The notes beneath the pieces are model-generated. The model made no database searches. It saw only the letters and a program-made list of their open reading frames with translations, and was not told where the DNA came from. From Bacteroidota bacterium (GTDB lineage: Bacteria > Bacteroidota > Bacteroidia > Chitinophagales > Chitinophagaceae), in contig JAEZRB010000140.1 of NCBI GenBank assembly GCA_023412975.1, positions 1 to 6,504 on the forward strand: a stretch of DNA of 6,504 nt, written 5' to 3'. A program made the position numbers and the translations under genes. Shown here piece after piece: positions 6,339-6,504 of this stretch. Positions within the stretch are counted from its first letter, which is position 1. Each line of letters opens with the position of its first letter.

Positions 6339-6446
6339 CCACGGCGGGCACGGTGAGCACAGCGAAAGCCGTTTTGATGATAAAATCTGCTACGTAGAAC
6401 AGGACCTGATGCGAATACTTCGCTGTGTTCGCAGTGTGCGCTGTGG
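6339..6446. repeat. Large imperfect inverted repeat built of 9-nt GTG units
   Basis: The left arm at 6339-6368 and right arm at 6418-6446 pair over about 29 nt with several mismatches. CACAGCGAA (6358-6366) and TTCGCTGTG (6419-6427) pair perfectly. Read 5'-3', the right arm is TTCGCTGTG, TTCGCAGTG, TGCGCTGTG. The reverse complement of the left arm is TTCGCTGTG, CTCACCGTG, CCCGCCGTG. So each arm is three 9-nt units ending in GTG. The loop of about 49 nt contains the palindrome CTACGTAG (6390-6397). No U-tract follows either arm, so it is not an ordinary terminator. Confidence 0.7.
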
Positions 6447-6481
6447 TATCCTGACCATCGATACATTTAAACTACGGCCAG

Positions 6482-6489
6482 CAAAAGTA
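6482..6489 (-). promoter_or_regulatory. Bacteroidota-type -7 promoter element, minus strand
   Basis: The minus strand reads TACTTTTG followed by C, an exact match to TAnnTTTG. The -33 region lies at or beyond the window edge. Sixteen bases downstream is an ATG (6466-6464) that opens only a 44-codon frame made of repeat sequence. It may drive gldFG with a leader of about 240 nt containing the inverted repeat, or be left over from a gene displaced by the repeat. Confidence 0.45.
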
Positions 6490-6504
6490 AGAGTCTCCAG
6501 GAAA

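Larger units (their letters stand above)
6237..6504. other. Intergenic region upstream of gldF, repeat-rich
   Basis: No convincing gene is seen in these 268 bases. They hold a weak promoter-like element beside gldF, copy 3 of the interspersed repeat, a large imperfect inverted repeat of 9-nt units, and a good minus-strand promoter element near the window edge. A 44-codon minus-strand frame (6332-6466) is made almost wholly of the inverted repeat. Confidence 0.6.

Noticed and set aside
6332..6466. 44-codon minus-strand frame starting at ATG 6466, His/Arg/Ser-rich
   Set aside because: It coincides with the GTG-unit inverted repeat, and its composition follows from the 9-nt periodic repeat. It resembles no known family.

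Overview
The window reads as a chromosomal piece of a gliding-type Bacteroidota, probably in or near the Chitinophagaceae. The basis is a fused MurF-alanine racemase, GldF and GldG homologues in tandem, and TAnnTTTG promoter elements typical of the phylum. The family-level placement is inference. All four protein genes lie on the minus strand, so transcription runs from high to low coordinates.

Layout in the direction of transcription: (1) 6504-6237 is non-coding. It holds a good minus-strand promoter element, a large imperfect inverted repeat built of 9-nt GTG-ending units, and one copy of a short interspersed repeat (AATCATT..TGTCCGG). (2) 6236-3761 holds gldF and gldG, 1 nt apart: the membrane permease and the auxiliary subunit of the Gld ABC system. 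The ATPase GldA is not in the window. (3) 3760-3156 is about 600 bp without a convincing gene. It is a mosaic of a 9-nt GTG repeat, a 362-bp segment bounded by 16-bp perfect inverted repeats, a long A/T-rich imperfect palindrome, a plus-strand intrinsic terminator with no visible gene, and a run of G-tracts next to the terC promoter. (4) 3155-2181 is a TerC/Alx-family membrane protein. (5) 2174 to beyond position 1 is a bifunctional MurF/alanine racemase, cut by the window edge. It starts at GTG 6 nt after the terC stop and is probably co-transcribed with terC.

Functionally, the MurF-Alr fusion couples L- to D-alanine racemisation with addition of D-Ala-D-Ala to the UDP-MurNAc-tripeptide for peptidoglycan. 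TerC is probably a metal-ion (manganese) exporter in the inner membrane; its link to cell-wall synthesis here rests only on operon position. GldF and GldG form a separate membrane complex of the gliding/envelope type.

The protein genes are ordinary for the phylum. I see no defence system, CRISPR array, tRNA or rRNA. The unexplained material is the repeat-rich intergenic DNA, in particular the shared repeat that occurs three times and always lies beside a hairpin-forming segment.
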